This document shows, piece after piece, positions 21,846 through 32,128 of a stretch of DNA of 64,000 nucleotides. Made by a program: the position numbers and the translations under genes. The stretch spans positions 34,715,270 to 34,779,269 of the forward strand of contig NC_059507.1 of assembly GCF_914767665.1 (NCBI RefSeq), given 5' to 3'. Every line of letters begins with the position of its first letter. Within the stretch, counting starts at the first letter, position 1. The notes below the pieces were generated by a model. The model made no database searches and was not told where the DNA came from. It worked only from the letters and a program-made list of their open reading frames with translations. The stretch comes from Harmonia axyridis. Lineage: Eukaryota; Arthropoda; Insecta; Coleoptera; Coccinellidae.

Positions 21846-22195
21846 GCTGTCTACGGTATTTTCAGCATTCTTCTTTGGTGTTAAGACTTTCAAAATTCAG
21901 TTCACACAAGAACTCAAGCCGGTCGATCACCATCAACGTTGTATCTTCACTCTTTGGGTCCTTGAAATGCAGTAAAATGATCAGAATTTTAATCGAAAAA
22001 CCATCTTTTGTGAGAAGACCAATTTTCACCTTGGAGGTTACGTTAATAAGCAGAATTTTAGAATTTTGGACTCGTAAAATCCGAGAATCATTGTTGATAA
22101 CCCTCTCCTTCCTCAATGTGTCACTGTTTTGTACGGTTTTTGGGCTGTTGGCGTGATTGATCAATACTTATTCGAAAATTAGGCTGATTGAAGAC
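21846..22195. other. no gene recognised
   Basis: AT-rich spacer. Mirror open frames on both strands (21842-22164) look fortuitous. Confidence 0.35.
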
Positions 22196-22199
22196 TTTT

Positions 22200-22610
22200 T
22201 ATGGTTGGAATTGAAAACATTGATGTGGACAACGTTTATTTTCAACTAGATGGCGCCACCTGTCACACAAGCAACGAAAAAATCGCAATTTAAAAGAAAG
22301 ATTTCCTGTCCATGTTATTTGTCGAAGGTGATCACAATTGGCCACCGGAATCTTTTGATTAAGCATCTTCAAAATTTTTTATTTGGATCAAGTGAAAAAT
22401 AAGGTCTACGCAAATGCTCCACAATCAATCCAAGGCCGTGAAGATGAGATTCGTGGAGATATCGAGGACATACAGCCGCAAATGTGCGAATTGGTAACGG
22501 AAAATTTCATGAAAAGAATATTTTGCTCCAACTATAGCTGTGACGGCCATTTGGCTGATATTTCTATCGTTGATGGCATACCTTCCTCTTGGAATAGATA
22601 TACATTGATC
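22200..22610 (+). pseudogene. old DD41D-related transposase relic, C-terminal half
   Basis: The frame gives MVGIENIDVDNVYFQLDGAT then CHTSNEKIAI and a stop, followed by DHNWPPESFD and, in another frame, the DEIRGDIEDIQPQMCELVTE C-terminal helix. The second catalytic Asp (QLDGA) is kept, but the region of the third is degenerate (FD followed by stop). The same relic family appears inverted at 41965-42080. Confidence 0.75.
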
Positions 22611-22639
22611 AAAATGAAACATCTTGCACTCCATACCAG

Positions 22640-22790
22640 AGGCTATTAGCAACTCAGCTGAGCATAAATCATGGAGCCATACAAATCTATAACAAGATGA
22701 CTAAAAAGCTAAAAAATGACTTGGAAGGAAATGAAGGAATACTATATGAAAAGTCATACTACACTTTGGATGTATTTTGGTCAAGAAATT
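22640..22790 (+). pseudogene. probable LINE ORF2 C-terminal fragment
   Basis: One open frame reads TQLSINHGAIQIYNKMTKKL, then KNDLEGNEG...YEKSYYTLDVFW. This resembles the conserved C-terminal stretch of jockey-class ORF2 proteins (xxIYNKLPxxLK...LxxKxYYTLDEF). It is short and not supported by other motifs. Confidence 0.4.
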
Positions 22791-23638
22791 TGGGATATTT
22801 TTTTCTTGAATTCAATGTTTGTGATTCACTTACATTTTTGTGTATTTATATTTTTATCTAGTCGATATGTATCTTTCGAGATTTTCAACATATTTTACTT
22901 GTCGCCTTCCGACGCCCCATGGAAAATGTTTATGGGTTGAAATTATTCACTTTTGGACCAATATTTCTTCGAATATTCCATGAACGAGGACAAAAAACTC
23001 AACATATTTCAATCGACCCAAACTACCCACTCGAGTCACTCCAGTTCAAACTTGATTATAATGATGACCTGTTCTCAGTGACTTAATCGAGAATTCTCGC
23101 CACCTTCACCCTCATTAAATCACCTCCACCAACCCCCCCAAAACCCTCCACTTTCTAGTGGGGTTCCTGTATGTGTGTGTGTTCAGGTCGTTGCCGGAGC
23201 GTCTTCAAGTGGCCACCAGGTCCTCGTGGTCCTCCTAATTGACCGGGCTAATAGCGGGCGTCCTCGAGGGCCGATTTTTCTCAGCTTATCGTCCTGCGGT
23301 TTGGCTACATGACTCCACGAAAAAAATTCCGGTCGAATTACGGGAAAGAATCTCGAGCATCGTACCTACCTCTTCGATCCTCGTTGGAGTGTTTGTTAAA
23401 TATGGGTAACCGGGTGGAAGTTATGTGGTTCGATTGGGACACAATTTTGGCGCTGTGGAAATTGGGATCTGGGGGATGATGAGGCGGAAATAAATGCGTT
23501 TTTGGTGATGGGAGGTCGGAAATATGAAAAAAAAAGAATGAAATTAAAATGAACAATTCTTTGAAATGTTGATTTATAAAGCTAAGAATGTGAAACATAG
23601 CAGTCAACTCTGTATCAGGATTTTCGTCCATGTTATCG
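22791..23638. other. no gene; GC-rich island about 23095-23350
   Basis: The island combines C-rich (CACCAACCCCCCCAAAACCC) and G/C-mixed sequence with a short GT run (TGTATGTGTGTGTG). It is single-copy here, a candidate regulatory segment. Confidence 0.35.
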
Positions 23639-23639
23639 A

Positions 23640-23770
23640 TGATAAAAACGAATTATTCAGGAATTTGGACCTTTAATGTGGTTGTTAAATTATTTCAAAT
23701 CTTCGCCAACGTTTCGGATACAATTTTGATCCTTTATCAAGGCTAAAAATATAACAAAATCGTTATAGCA
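23640..23770 (-). repeat. Penelope-like element 3' leader fragment
   Basis: On the minus strand: CTTGATAAAGGATCAAAATTG then TATCCGAAACGTTGGCG. The phrase 'gataaagg...cgaaacgttggcg' is typical of the end of Penelope-like coding/UTR regions. No GIY-YIG domain was recognised beside it. Confidence 0.35.
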
Positions 23771-23979
23771 GTCAACCTTTCAGATACTGACACTGCCGAA
23801 GGCTTGCAATTGATGAAACATAAAAATCAAGGGCAAAATTACAACTATTTAAGGCTGTTCAGAACAAATTGAACACACTGATTTAACAGAGAATTTTGTG
23901 AATAGCCGAAATATTTTGCCAACATAATTTGGTATTCACGGCTTGGCTTGATTTTCAAGCTACTTGACTTGAGCTTGAC

Positions 23980-24165
23980 TCGAAATAATGCGTTGTTGCT
24001 CTGATCAGCAGTGAAAAAACGCGTCACCCATACCCATTTCGAGCACATCTTTCTCATGGATCCATATTCACGCAAAAGAGTGAATACACTGCCTTCTGGT
24101 ATCTTCAACTGCACCGTTATCTCAAGCAACTTCAATTTAGGATCGCCCAAAACACAAGACTTTTT
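23980..24165 (-). pseudogene. mariner-type transposase HTH/linker relic
   Basis: The minus frame reads LEITVQLKIPEGSVFTLLRE, then MRKMCSKWVWVTRFFTADQS. This matches the second HTH and the MRKxCxxWVPRxLTxDQK linker of mariner transposases, a different mariner lineage from its neighbour at 24200. After about 57 codons the homology ends. Confidence 0.65.
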
Positions 24166-24199
24166 TTGATGTTTTTTGAAATAACTGAATTTAGGGAAC

Positions 24200-25345
24200 A
24201 GAGCGTTCAGCCAGGTTTTGTTGTAGATGGATCATCAGAGTCTGAATAACACTCATCAAGCCATTGCTTTGCTTTCACAGATCCAATTTTTACTTCTTCA
24301 TAAAACCGGAAGTGCTGGTCAGTCAGACCGTGTACCATTGATCGTAACAAGTGATAGTCCGAGGAAGCAACATCTGGAGAATACAGCGGGTGGGGTTGGA
24401 CTTCCCATTTCAACGTTTCCAAGTAGGTATGTCGCTTGACCACTTTCGCAACATGGGGTCGAGCATTGTCATGCTGTAAAATCACTTTATTATGTCTCTC
24501 GTTGTATGGCGGCCGTTTTTTTTTTTTCGATGTTCGGCTCAAACGCATTAATTGCGTTGGATAACGATTGCCTGTGATTGTTTTAGTCGGTTTTAACAAC
24601 ACATAATACACTACGCCGTGCTGGTCTCAGCCAATACTGATCATGACCTTGGGACCGTGAATATTCGGTTTGGACGTCGACTTGGAAGCATGGTCGGGAT
24701 ATCCTCATGATTTTCTGCGCTTCGGATTATCGTATTGAACCCATTTCTCGTCTCTAGTCACAATGCGATGCAGAAATCCCTTCCGTATTTGCCTTGCAAG
24801 CAGCCGTTCACAAGCAAACAAACGTCGTTCAACATCTCTCGTCTTCAACCCGTACGGCACCCAATTTTGTTGTTTCTGAGTCATTCCCATGACTTTCAGG
24901 CGTTTTGTAATAGCTTGTTGAGTCACTCCCGATGATCCTGCCAATTCTTGTTGCATTTACGAGTCTTGATCAAGTAAGTAAAAAAAAAAAAAAAAAAGTC
25001 TTCAATTCTGCATCTTCGTAAACCTTCTCTCTTTCACCGCCATGCTGGTCTTCGACGTCAATATCACATTTCTTGAAGCGTTGAAACCACTCTCGGCACC
25101 TTCTCTCACTAATAGAGCGACCTCAATATAGGTATTTGAGAGCATTCGATGAGCCTCATCTGAAATTTTTTCATATTGAGGCTGAAAATTAAAACCTCCC
25201 GATGAGGATTTGTCTCTTGAGTTGACATGTTTAATCGAGAACAACTTTATGACGTAGACACAAATCGACTAATATTTTGATGGCCTTATGTTCACAAATA
25301 CCTAAGCTACGATCAAATTATTTCGAAAATAACGAAAAATACGAG
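24200..25345 (-). pseudogene. near full-length mariner (DD34D) element, frameshifted
   Basis: Running leftwards: degraded HTH1 (SDEAHRMLSNTY, 25244-25002), then QQELAGSSGVTQQAITKRLK and GMTQKQQNWVPYGLKTRDVE, first catalytic Asp in RIVTRDEKWVQYDNPKRRKS (24956-24705), then VILQHDNARPH and YSPDVASSDYHLLRSM (24611-24207). There are 35 residues between the last two Asp, one more than DD34D because of a one-codon insertion near KRHTYLE. An A18 tract interrupts the HTH region at 24979-24996. The outer end near 25340 (CGAGGGGTATACCGAA) looks like a mariner terminus. At least three frameshifts or stops make it dead. Confidence 0.85.
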
Positions 25346-25364
25346 GGGTATACCGAAATGGAAT

Positions 25365-25435
25365 TATGCTGTACAAACATGTGGGATGCCATGGGATTCC
25401 CTGAAATTACGTGGGATTTCCATAAGAATTCATAG
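25365..25435 (+). repeat. GGGATTCC minisatellite-like block 1
   Basis: It contains TGTACAAACATGTGGGATGC, CATGGGATTCCCTG and ACGTGGGATTTCC, irregular reiterations of TGGGATTCC next to the mariner end. The related, longer block is at 26770-26900, on the other side of the 25771 element. Confidence 0.6.
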
Positions 25436-25770
25436 ATCTTTCCGGGCATGCGCTGGAGTTTTTCGTCAGCATAATCTTTCAAAATACAACCATCATCTCT
25501 GCGTGTTTCGTCTTGAATTTTGCGATTTGTTTTCGTAAGAGAAAGATGTAGTATTTTATTAGAGTGCAATCGGAGTGTGATTATAGTTCAACTGGATTAT
25601 TCTTCGAGATATTAGTATTTCTTCATAAGTAGCATGATCTTCTGTAACTGTTGATTTTTTTCGAAATTTATTCTTATGCTATCCGCTATATGACTCTGAA
25701 GTTATGAATTGTTTGTTCAGTTAATTCTACTAGACTGCTAATGAATTATTTACATTTATTTACTATGAAT

Positions 25771-26753
25771 TATATATTCATTATTCAACTGCTTTTGAGC
25801 AATTAATAGTATCTATTAACACACAGTGTGAGTTATAATAACTCACTACTATAACTCACTATTCTTCTTCTTGGCGTGCCCTATCCGTTCCGGACGTTGG
25901 CAATCAACATGGCAAGTTTTATCTTGTTCGCTGCGTTTCTGAAAAGTTGTATGGATGTCTGGCCAAACCACTTCCTGAGATTGTGCAACCATGAATGTCT
26001 TCTTCTACCCATGAATGTCTTCTTCTAACTCACTATAATAAATCGAAAAATATGGATCTGTGCTTCTATACTTCTCTGCTTCTATTCCATTGGCTGAAAG
26101 GGAACATTCCATTATTGTTATTGAGGAGAGGAATGTACGAGGGAATGTCCCTTTAATAATTTTGAAGTTTTCAAATTAATTTGGTATCTAATTATAGTGA
26201 ATGTTTTGCTGAAAACGATTAATTCAGATAGAGAAGATGAAATATTATATAGGTATACATTTCCGAAAGACAAACAGCTAATGTTACCATACAGAACTAC
26301 TTGCCTGAAAAAATATGAAGGAGTTTGAAAAAGTTTTCAAGATTGGTGTAGCAGTAAGATCATTAAGTCATCGTTTACAGGGAATGTTTTTCGGTATATT
26401 TTAATGCATTTTATAGGCAACTATTGAGGATTTTCAATATAGTTCTATGTCTGTACTCTGTACTGGATTCGAGCTAGCCGAAGCTAGTTCGATTGTGATT
26501 GGTGACACTAAGTTTCCATCTCTCTTGTACTCGGGATCGAGCACATATGTATACTTCCCGTTCTTTCTGTCTATATTCTAAGTCTGTATTTTTTTCTTAG
26601 TATTTATTGATATAGTCGTAGATAAAGTATAGTATTCAACTTGCGGTAATGGTCATAACTCACTTGATGAATTACAGCACTCGCTTGCGGCTCGTGCTGC
26701 AAACTTCATCTACGTGAATTATGACCTACATTACCGCTCGTCGAATAATATAC
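25771..26753 (-). mobile_element. TATATTATTCAAC foldback element, copy 1 (inverted relative to 32129)
   Basis: Its reverse complement aligns end to end with 32129-32929. The ends share TATATTATTCAAC (right) and TATATTCATTATTCAAC (left). Near the right end is a palindrome: GGTAATGGTCATAACTCACTT...GCACTCGCTTGCGGCTCGTGCTGC...GTGAATTATGACCTACATTACC. It is non-coding. A LINE 3' end is inserted at 25863-26025 and accounts for the extra length. Confidence 0.85.
25863..26025 (-). mobile_element. 5'-truncated LINE insertion with 11-bp target duplication
   Basis: Flanked by direct repeats TAACTCACTAT (25852-25862 and 26026-26036) that are single in the sister element at 32129, so this is a clean retrotransposition footprint. 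The minus strand encodes RRRHSWLHNLRKWFG then QTSIQLFRNAANKIKLAMLI and ANVRNG-stop, the C-terminus of an endonuclease/RT protein. A 3' end GGGCACGCCAAGAAGAAGAA follows. A 20-bp segment at its 5' side (CCATGAATGTCTTCTTCTA) is duplicated in tandem. Confidence 0.9.
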
Positions 26754-26767
26754 TATTTTCATCAGCA

Positions 26768-26905
26768 TTCTAGTAGAATTCACTGGGATTCCGTGGGATT
26801 CTGATGGAATTCCGAGGAATTCCTTTGGATTCCATGGGATTCTTTGGAATTACGAGGGATTCTTGTGGGATTACGTGGAATTCCTACAGTAAGTGGTATT
26901 CTGGT
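26768..26905 (+). repeat. GGGATTCC minisatellite-like block 2
   Basis: About ten imperfect units of the type TGGGATTCCG / TGGAATTCC in 135 bp, such as ACTGGGATTCCGTGGGATTC and GAGGAATTCC. It ends with TGTACAACTTTTGGGATGC, which resembles the start of block 1 at 25370. Confidence 0.7.
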
Positions 26906-28029
26906 GTACAACTTTTGGGATGCGGTTCGCCCCACGGAAAAATATAAAGCCCCTAATAAACAATATGAAACACTTTCCCAATAATTCTAATTCACCAGAT
27001 TGCTTTTAAGGGCAATGCCCAATCAATCGACGTGTCCTTGTGGTTAACAAAGACTTGACTGAAACTCCCAATCTCCACCCGCTACTACAAGAATAATAAT
27101 CCTCCACGAGTAGCCGCCGCAAAACGGAAGAATTAAAAGAAAAGTAAGTTTAGGGAAAATCCTCCCGCCGAGCTCATTTACCCTCAAAGGCGAGAGAGAG
27201 TAAAACCCCGAAGGAGACTTGTTGATCGAATGGAGCCTTTCATTCGGAGAAAATAGACTGCGTTAAAGAAACACCCTATTAGTCGATCGTTATTTTATTT
27301 GCGGCGTACGAACTCTCCGAGATAAAGAAGCCGTACAAGACACCCCATGTTCGCGCGTCATATTTAGGGGGGCGCGGTGCGGGGGTGGCATCCCCCCAGA
27401 AGCTCATTATCGACATACCCTCCTCGCCGCCAACCCGGACTTGTGTTCCGGAATCTACGCGGCCGTAAGGACCTGGGCGCCATTCACCGAGACCACGGTC
27501 GCCATGTTGACTCGATAATATCGCCCTCGAGTCGATATTTACCCTGGATTTATGAGAGGGGCGCGAGCGTACATCGGGGTGCGAAAAAATTGAAGACGTT
27601 TCGACGACAGGGATTTTTCAGAGAGGCGACTTCGTTTTCGGTAGTTTCAGTTGTCGTTTCAGTTTCCGTTTCTTTCTCCGTTTCAGTTTCATTCTTCGTT
27701 TCAGTCTCGCGGTATTGTTGTTGGGTGTTTTCAACTTGAAATGCCTCAGTGGCGTTTGATTTTTCCTTTCAAAGAGAGAGATCATTTGCGCTACGATAAA
27801 CAATTAAGTCTTAATTGCATGTCAACCAATACCCATTAACTACATCTTGAAACCCATATAATAGTTCGTTTTTGAGAAAAACTGTAACTCCCCGTATTTC
27901 GGAATACGAAACATTTCCTTAAATATGGCCATCCGAGATGTTGTCTTCCCTATAATCGAAAGTAGGTACTATAATTCGATCGAAATGAAATGTTGCATTA
28001 AGATGTGAAATAATAATTTCTATGATTAA
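26906..28029. other. no gene; GC-rich island about 27100-27650
   Basis: One of the longest islands, with many CpG (GCGGCGTACGAACTCTCCGA, GGGGGGCGCGGTGCGGGGG). The + frame 27377-27739 is a composition artefact ending in the TTTCAG repeat. No splice-bounded exon was recognised. Confidence 0.4.
27635..27710 (+). repeat. degenerate TTTC(A/C)GT hexamer array
   Basis: About a dozen spaced units of GTTTCAGT / GTTTCCGT / GTTTCTTT produce a polypyrimidine-like strand containing several consecutive TTTCAG strings, which resemble 3' splice sites. Confidence 0.6.
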
Positions 28030-28031
28030 TA

Positions 28032-28994
28032 AGGTGGTTTTGCTCGAAGTATATAACTTTAAGTTGGCATTACTGTTCAAGATGGCGACCGATTCAACAG
28101 CTGTCAAGTGATTTATTCTCAGTTTGGTTTGGCAATTCATCATGAATAGACTCACGCCTGAACAACGCTTGCAAATAGTGCAATTTCATTTCGAAAATAA
28201 TGGTTCTGTACGGAATACGTATCGCGCACTACGTCCATTTTATTTTGTTTAGCGATGAAGCTCACTTCTGGTTGAATGGCTACGTCAACAAACAAAACTG
28301 TCGCATTTGGAGTGAAACTAATCCTCAAGTGTATGTCGAAACACCGTTACATCCAGAAAAACTTACTGTTTAGTGCGCTTTATGGGCTGGTGGAATAATT
28401 GGTCCGTACTTCTTCAAAAACGATGATGGCCAGAAGGTTACAGTCAATGGTGATCGGTATAGAGCCATGATTACTACCTTTTTCATTCCTGAATTGAACG
28501 ACCATGATGTCCAGGAGTTGTGGTTCCAACAAGACGGCGCAACATGTCACACAGCTCGTGCCACAATCGATTTATTGAAAGACACGTTTGGTGAACGCCT
28601 AATTTCACGTTTTGGACCTGTGAATTGGCCTCCAAGATCTTGTGATTTAACACCGCTGGACTACTTTCTGTGGGGCTATGTAAAGTCATTGGTCTATGCG
28701 GATAAGCCACAAACCCTTGACCATTTGGAATACAACATTCGCCGTGTTATTGCCGATATACGGCCACAAATGTTGTAAAAAGTCATCGAGAGTTGGACGT
28801 CTAGATTGGACTACATCCGAGCCAGCCGTGGCGGTCATATGCCAGAAATCATATTCAAAATGTAATAATAATAATAATAATGAACTTTATTTAGCACAAG
28901 ATTATCTTGCGGATAAATGAAATTCATGTCAATCGAATAATCCATCGTTGTTTTATTGCAATTTAAAGTTCTTTAGCTCTAAAAAAACACCCTT
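28032..28994 (+). mobile_element. DD41D deletion derivative, copy E
   Basis: A full-length copy with TA duplication (28030-28031 and 28995-28996). The left terminus has drifted to AGGTGGTTTTGC. It has the same deletion junction as A. The catalytic frame is stopped by TAG at 28371-28373 (Trp of LTVWCAL) and again at 28776. All three Asp codons remain. A 27-bp (AAT)n AACTTTATTTA piece is inserted near 28867-28893. Confidence 0.92.
28867..28893 (-). mobile_element. minimal LINE-tail insertion inside copy E
   Basis: Where sister copies read AAAATGTAATGCCACAAG, copy E has AATAATAATAATAATGAACTTTATTTA inserted. On the minus strand this is AATAAAGTTC followed by (ATT)n, like the LINE tails at 20700 and 42085. 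It is therefore probably an extremely truncated retrotransposition event. Confidence 0.5.
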
Positions 28995-29096
28995 TATAAC
29001 TCATTTTCTGATGAACCAATAGAATCCGTAAATTTCCCATGGTTAATTCGTATTGATAAGTGGACGACGTGCTATAATCGTTTTGGTGTATCGCTC

Positions 29097-29965
29097 AGAG
29101 TAATAAACATAGATAGAGGGAGCATATGTCGTTTTCAGTAAGCAAAATTTTGACCCCAACATGAACTATCGAATTTGACATGAAGCGCGCGGAAATGAAA
29201 ACATATCAGTGATACGATATTTCACTCAATTCGAAAGTTTCTCCACAAAGAACGCACTTCTTATATCCCATATTGAATCAACGTTTCATATTAACTCAAA
29301 ATATATTGAAATAAATACTTTAATATATCCAGGCGCGGATCCACGGGGGGGGAACTGGGGGAACGTTCCCCCCCAAATGACCCAGGCACCTCTTAAATTT
29401 TGCCGTCCCTCCTAGAATTTGACATACTTAGGCTCAAATAATTACAATATCAGCAAAAGTTTCACCTTCAATACATTTTGGGAAGATCCATATCTATGAA
29501 CGGCAAGAAAAATGACGTCCCAAAATGGCGAAAGTGTCTGGGGTCCTCATTTTCAGTATCTAAAAGTTCCCCCCCCAAAAGTGGGGCCTGGATCCGCGCC
29601 TGAATATATCAGAAATTCAGTAAACAAACTTCAAGCGCGCCAAACGACGTGAAACAACCAATGACTCTAGGAGAGCAAAAGTTGCCAAACTTTGGATTTC
29701 TGCAGGTAGATTCAGGAAATAAGAAATATTCTGCTTATTATAAATTCGACAATCAGGAAAAATATCGGATTCCAAATGTTCAAATTTCCATATTCAACAG
29801 GGAATCCTTCAAATAAATATATTTCATTCAATATACTATACATTCATCATAATGATATAGTAAATTTATGGATTTGAAAATATATCACAATCCGACAACG
29901 TAATCTAACCATGTTGAGGACATGTAAAAATTGCGTATACTCCCTCTAACTATGTTTATTACTCT
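29097..29965 (+). mobile_element. AGAGTAAT-family MITE, complete, interrupted by a hAT-type MITE
   Basis: Ends AGAGTAATAAACATAGATAG and, inverted, AGAGTAATAAACATAGTTAG. Without the 273-bp nested insert plus its 8-bp duplication it is about 590 bp, like the copies at 40371 and 62018. It is non-coding and internally AT-rich. Confidence 0.9.
29330..29602. mobile_element. hAT-type MITE nested in the AGAGTAAT MITE
   Basis: 273 bp with perfect 14-bp inverted ends CAGGCGCGGATCCA and an 8-bp target duplication AATATATC (29322-29329 and 29603-29610). Subterminal G8 and C8/C9 tracts are present. An 8-bp duplication with CAG...CTG ends is the hAT pattern. No transposase gene is inside. Confidence 0.92.
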
Positions 29966-30660
29966 ATGGGCAAAAGTATGTGGTCTCCAATTGGACGAAT
30001 CAGTACCTAAAGCTCCTTTTGCAAAATCAGTAAGTACTTTTCCTCGAATCGTTTTCATCTTCTAACTCTATAAGTGTGTCAGTACACACAATATGTGAAA
30101 TGTCGAAAGAAGGTTACAGGATCATTTGACAGGCGGCAAGCTACCCTTGTTTTAGCTCACAAGAAAATTAAAGAAAACAAAACTGAACGGAAACGCAACT
30201 CGATATTTCGATACAGCGAGGCGCCACTGTCACTCTGATGAGATGTTACGCAACTGTCACTACCTAACTAATGAGGAAAGTGCCTAATTTGTTGGCTAAT
30301 TTGAACTAATTCTCTGAGTATAACGACTATGCTAGTAAAGAATTACTCAGAATGAAAATGAAAAAATTTTCTTGTTAGTATCAGAGGGATAGTAAATTTG
30401 AACGCTGTTTACTGTTTTTTTGTACCTGAGTAGAAATTTGACCTTTACAATAAACGTTTAGGTCATAGACATACTGAAATTTTCAATCTGGAAAATGAGA
30501 GTATTGCAAGAATTATAAATCATAGAGGTTAAATGAGTCTTCTTGATAAAGATAATTTAATATAAATATCAAAATTATGACATCATTGCAATAATGTCAC
30601 GATGTTGATATTTATATTAAATTATGACACCGTTGTAGATATGTCATAATTTTATTATAT
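29966..30660. other. AT-rich, nothing recognised
   Basis: A short inverted pair TTTAATATAAATATCAAAATTATGAC / GACATTGATATTTATATTAAATT-like surrounds 30550-30630, a small hairpin of about 25-bp arms. Otherwise unique. Confidence 0.35.
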
Positions 30661-30661
30661 A

Positions 30662-31160
30662 CAGGGTGTCCCGTAGAGACCACGTCAAACCAAGGGAGAA
30701 TGTAGATCAAAGGATAACCCACCTGCTATGACAAAATTCCCATAATAAAAGTCTTACCGTTTTCGAGATATTTTTTTTGAAAATAATGACTTTAGGTCCT
30801 TTCAATAGTTTTTCCCTTACGGTTGGTACAATTTTACATCTTTATGGTTAATTTTTTCAGTAAAATATTGCTGAAGAATGATTTTAACGTTTACATTAAA
30901 AACATCCTCCGAAAATTTTAAAGGGGGGCTATGAGAAATATTTTTATTGGAAATTTTGGTAGTGGATTATTTTGTTCATGAAGTTTAGCCCATCGTAGTG
31001 GAAAAAAAGTGTACTGAGCTACTGCTGCACATTACACCAATAAATTGTCTATTTCATTGTGATTTCGAAGAGGTATCACACAAGTCATTTGTTATTCGAA
31101 GAAAAAAGATATGGCTGTTTTTATACAAATGGGTACGTTTCTGACAAAATCAAGTTTGTC
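30662..31160. mobile_element. CAGGGTGTCCCG MITE, copy 2, one end missing
   Basis: It starts after TA with CAGGGTGTCCCGTAGAGACC and matches the reverse complement of 13812-14388 down to GACAAAATCAAGTTTGTCA. There it stops, without the second 76-bp inverted repeat. Confidence 0.85.
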
Positions 31161-32127
31161 AATTCTGTTAAGAAATCTTCGATGTTGCATTACTTAGTGA
31201 ACAATGGCAATTGTTTACGTGCGAAAATATTACTCGCATAATTATTCACCTCAACGAAATTCAATTTTGCCGCCAAATTTTGGAAAACATCATGCAGTTC
31301 CAAATTTTTTTGATAAGATCATTTGGAGCGACGAGCTTACCTGTACCAAGGATGGGTACATGAAGACCTAAATCCTCTGGATTTTTTCTTCAGCTCGCTT
31401 TCAAAAAAATAAAAACCTGATCAAAATCCAATCTGATCTAATCTAAATCCACAATTTACAAACCCCCCGATCCCAACAAAAGGCACAATTTCCGAAAACT
31501 AACGGACCGTACCCAGATTCTGCCCGAACAAAAAACCCTCCCCTTTCCTTTCTTCTCCCATAAACAACAACCCATATAATTCCCGGTTCTTCCCCGATCT
31601 TGGCCTCCCTAAAAGCTGGCCCGCTCGCCTCGTAACTAGTAAATTTCGGTTTTGTAATGTTGATAATGCGGCCATAACATCCAATCAGGCGGTATTTATG
31701 AATAGAGAGGCTTATAAATCGTGCCGAGGGAGGTCCCCAAATCCAATTGTGCCAACATAGTGGATTAAGTCGATTGATATTTTCGTCGACGGCGACCCTC
31801 GTTCATAATTCGTGGTAAACGTTGCAGTAATCGAATCCGGGCGGTTCTCTCTCATTGAAATTGATGAGTTATTTCGGTTTCGGCCAATGGAGCTGGTGAC
31901 AAATCGCGCCAGTTAATGAATACACTGCACGAAAAGGATCCCTTCTTTAATAATAATAATGATAATAACATATATTCATCATCAAAGTTTACAGATACAT
32001 GAATTAAACGAAAAGTACTCCCTCAAATTAAACTATCGATTTATATGAGGGACTAATGACATGAATATACAAAAAATAGAGAAAACCAAGTGAAATGGTT
32101 TTCTGTGAGTAAAATCACAAATATTAC
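31161..32127. other. no gene; moderate GC island about 31450-31950
   Basis: It includes AACCCCCCGATCCCAACAAA, GGGAGGTCCCCAAATCC and TTCGTCGACGGCGACC. It appears single-copy. It ends in an (AAT)n-rich stretch near 31950. Confidence 0.35.
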
Positions 32128-32128
32128 T

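Noticed and set aside
25858..26036. CRISPR-like repeat from the ACTCACT direct repeats
   Set aside because: They are the two sides of a LINE target duplication plus internal palindromes, not spaced identical repeats with spacers.
27377..27739. 120-aa protein in the 27-kb island
   Set aside because: The frame is open because of GC-rich composition and the TTTCAG array. The C-terminal VSVSFSVSV run is the hexamer repeat.
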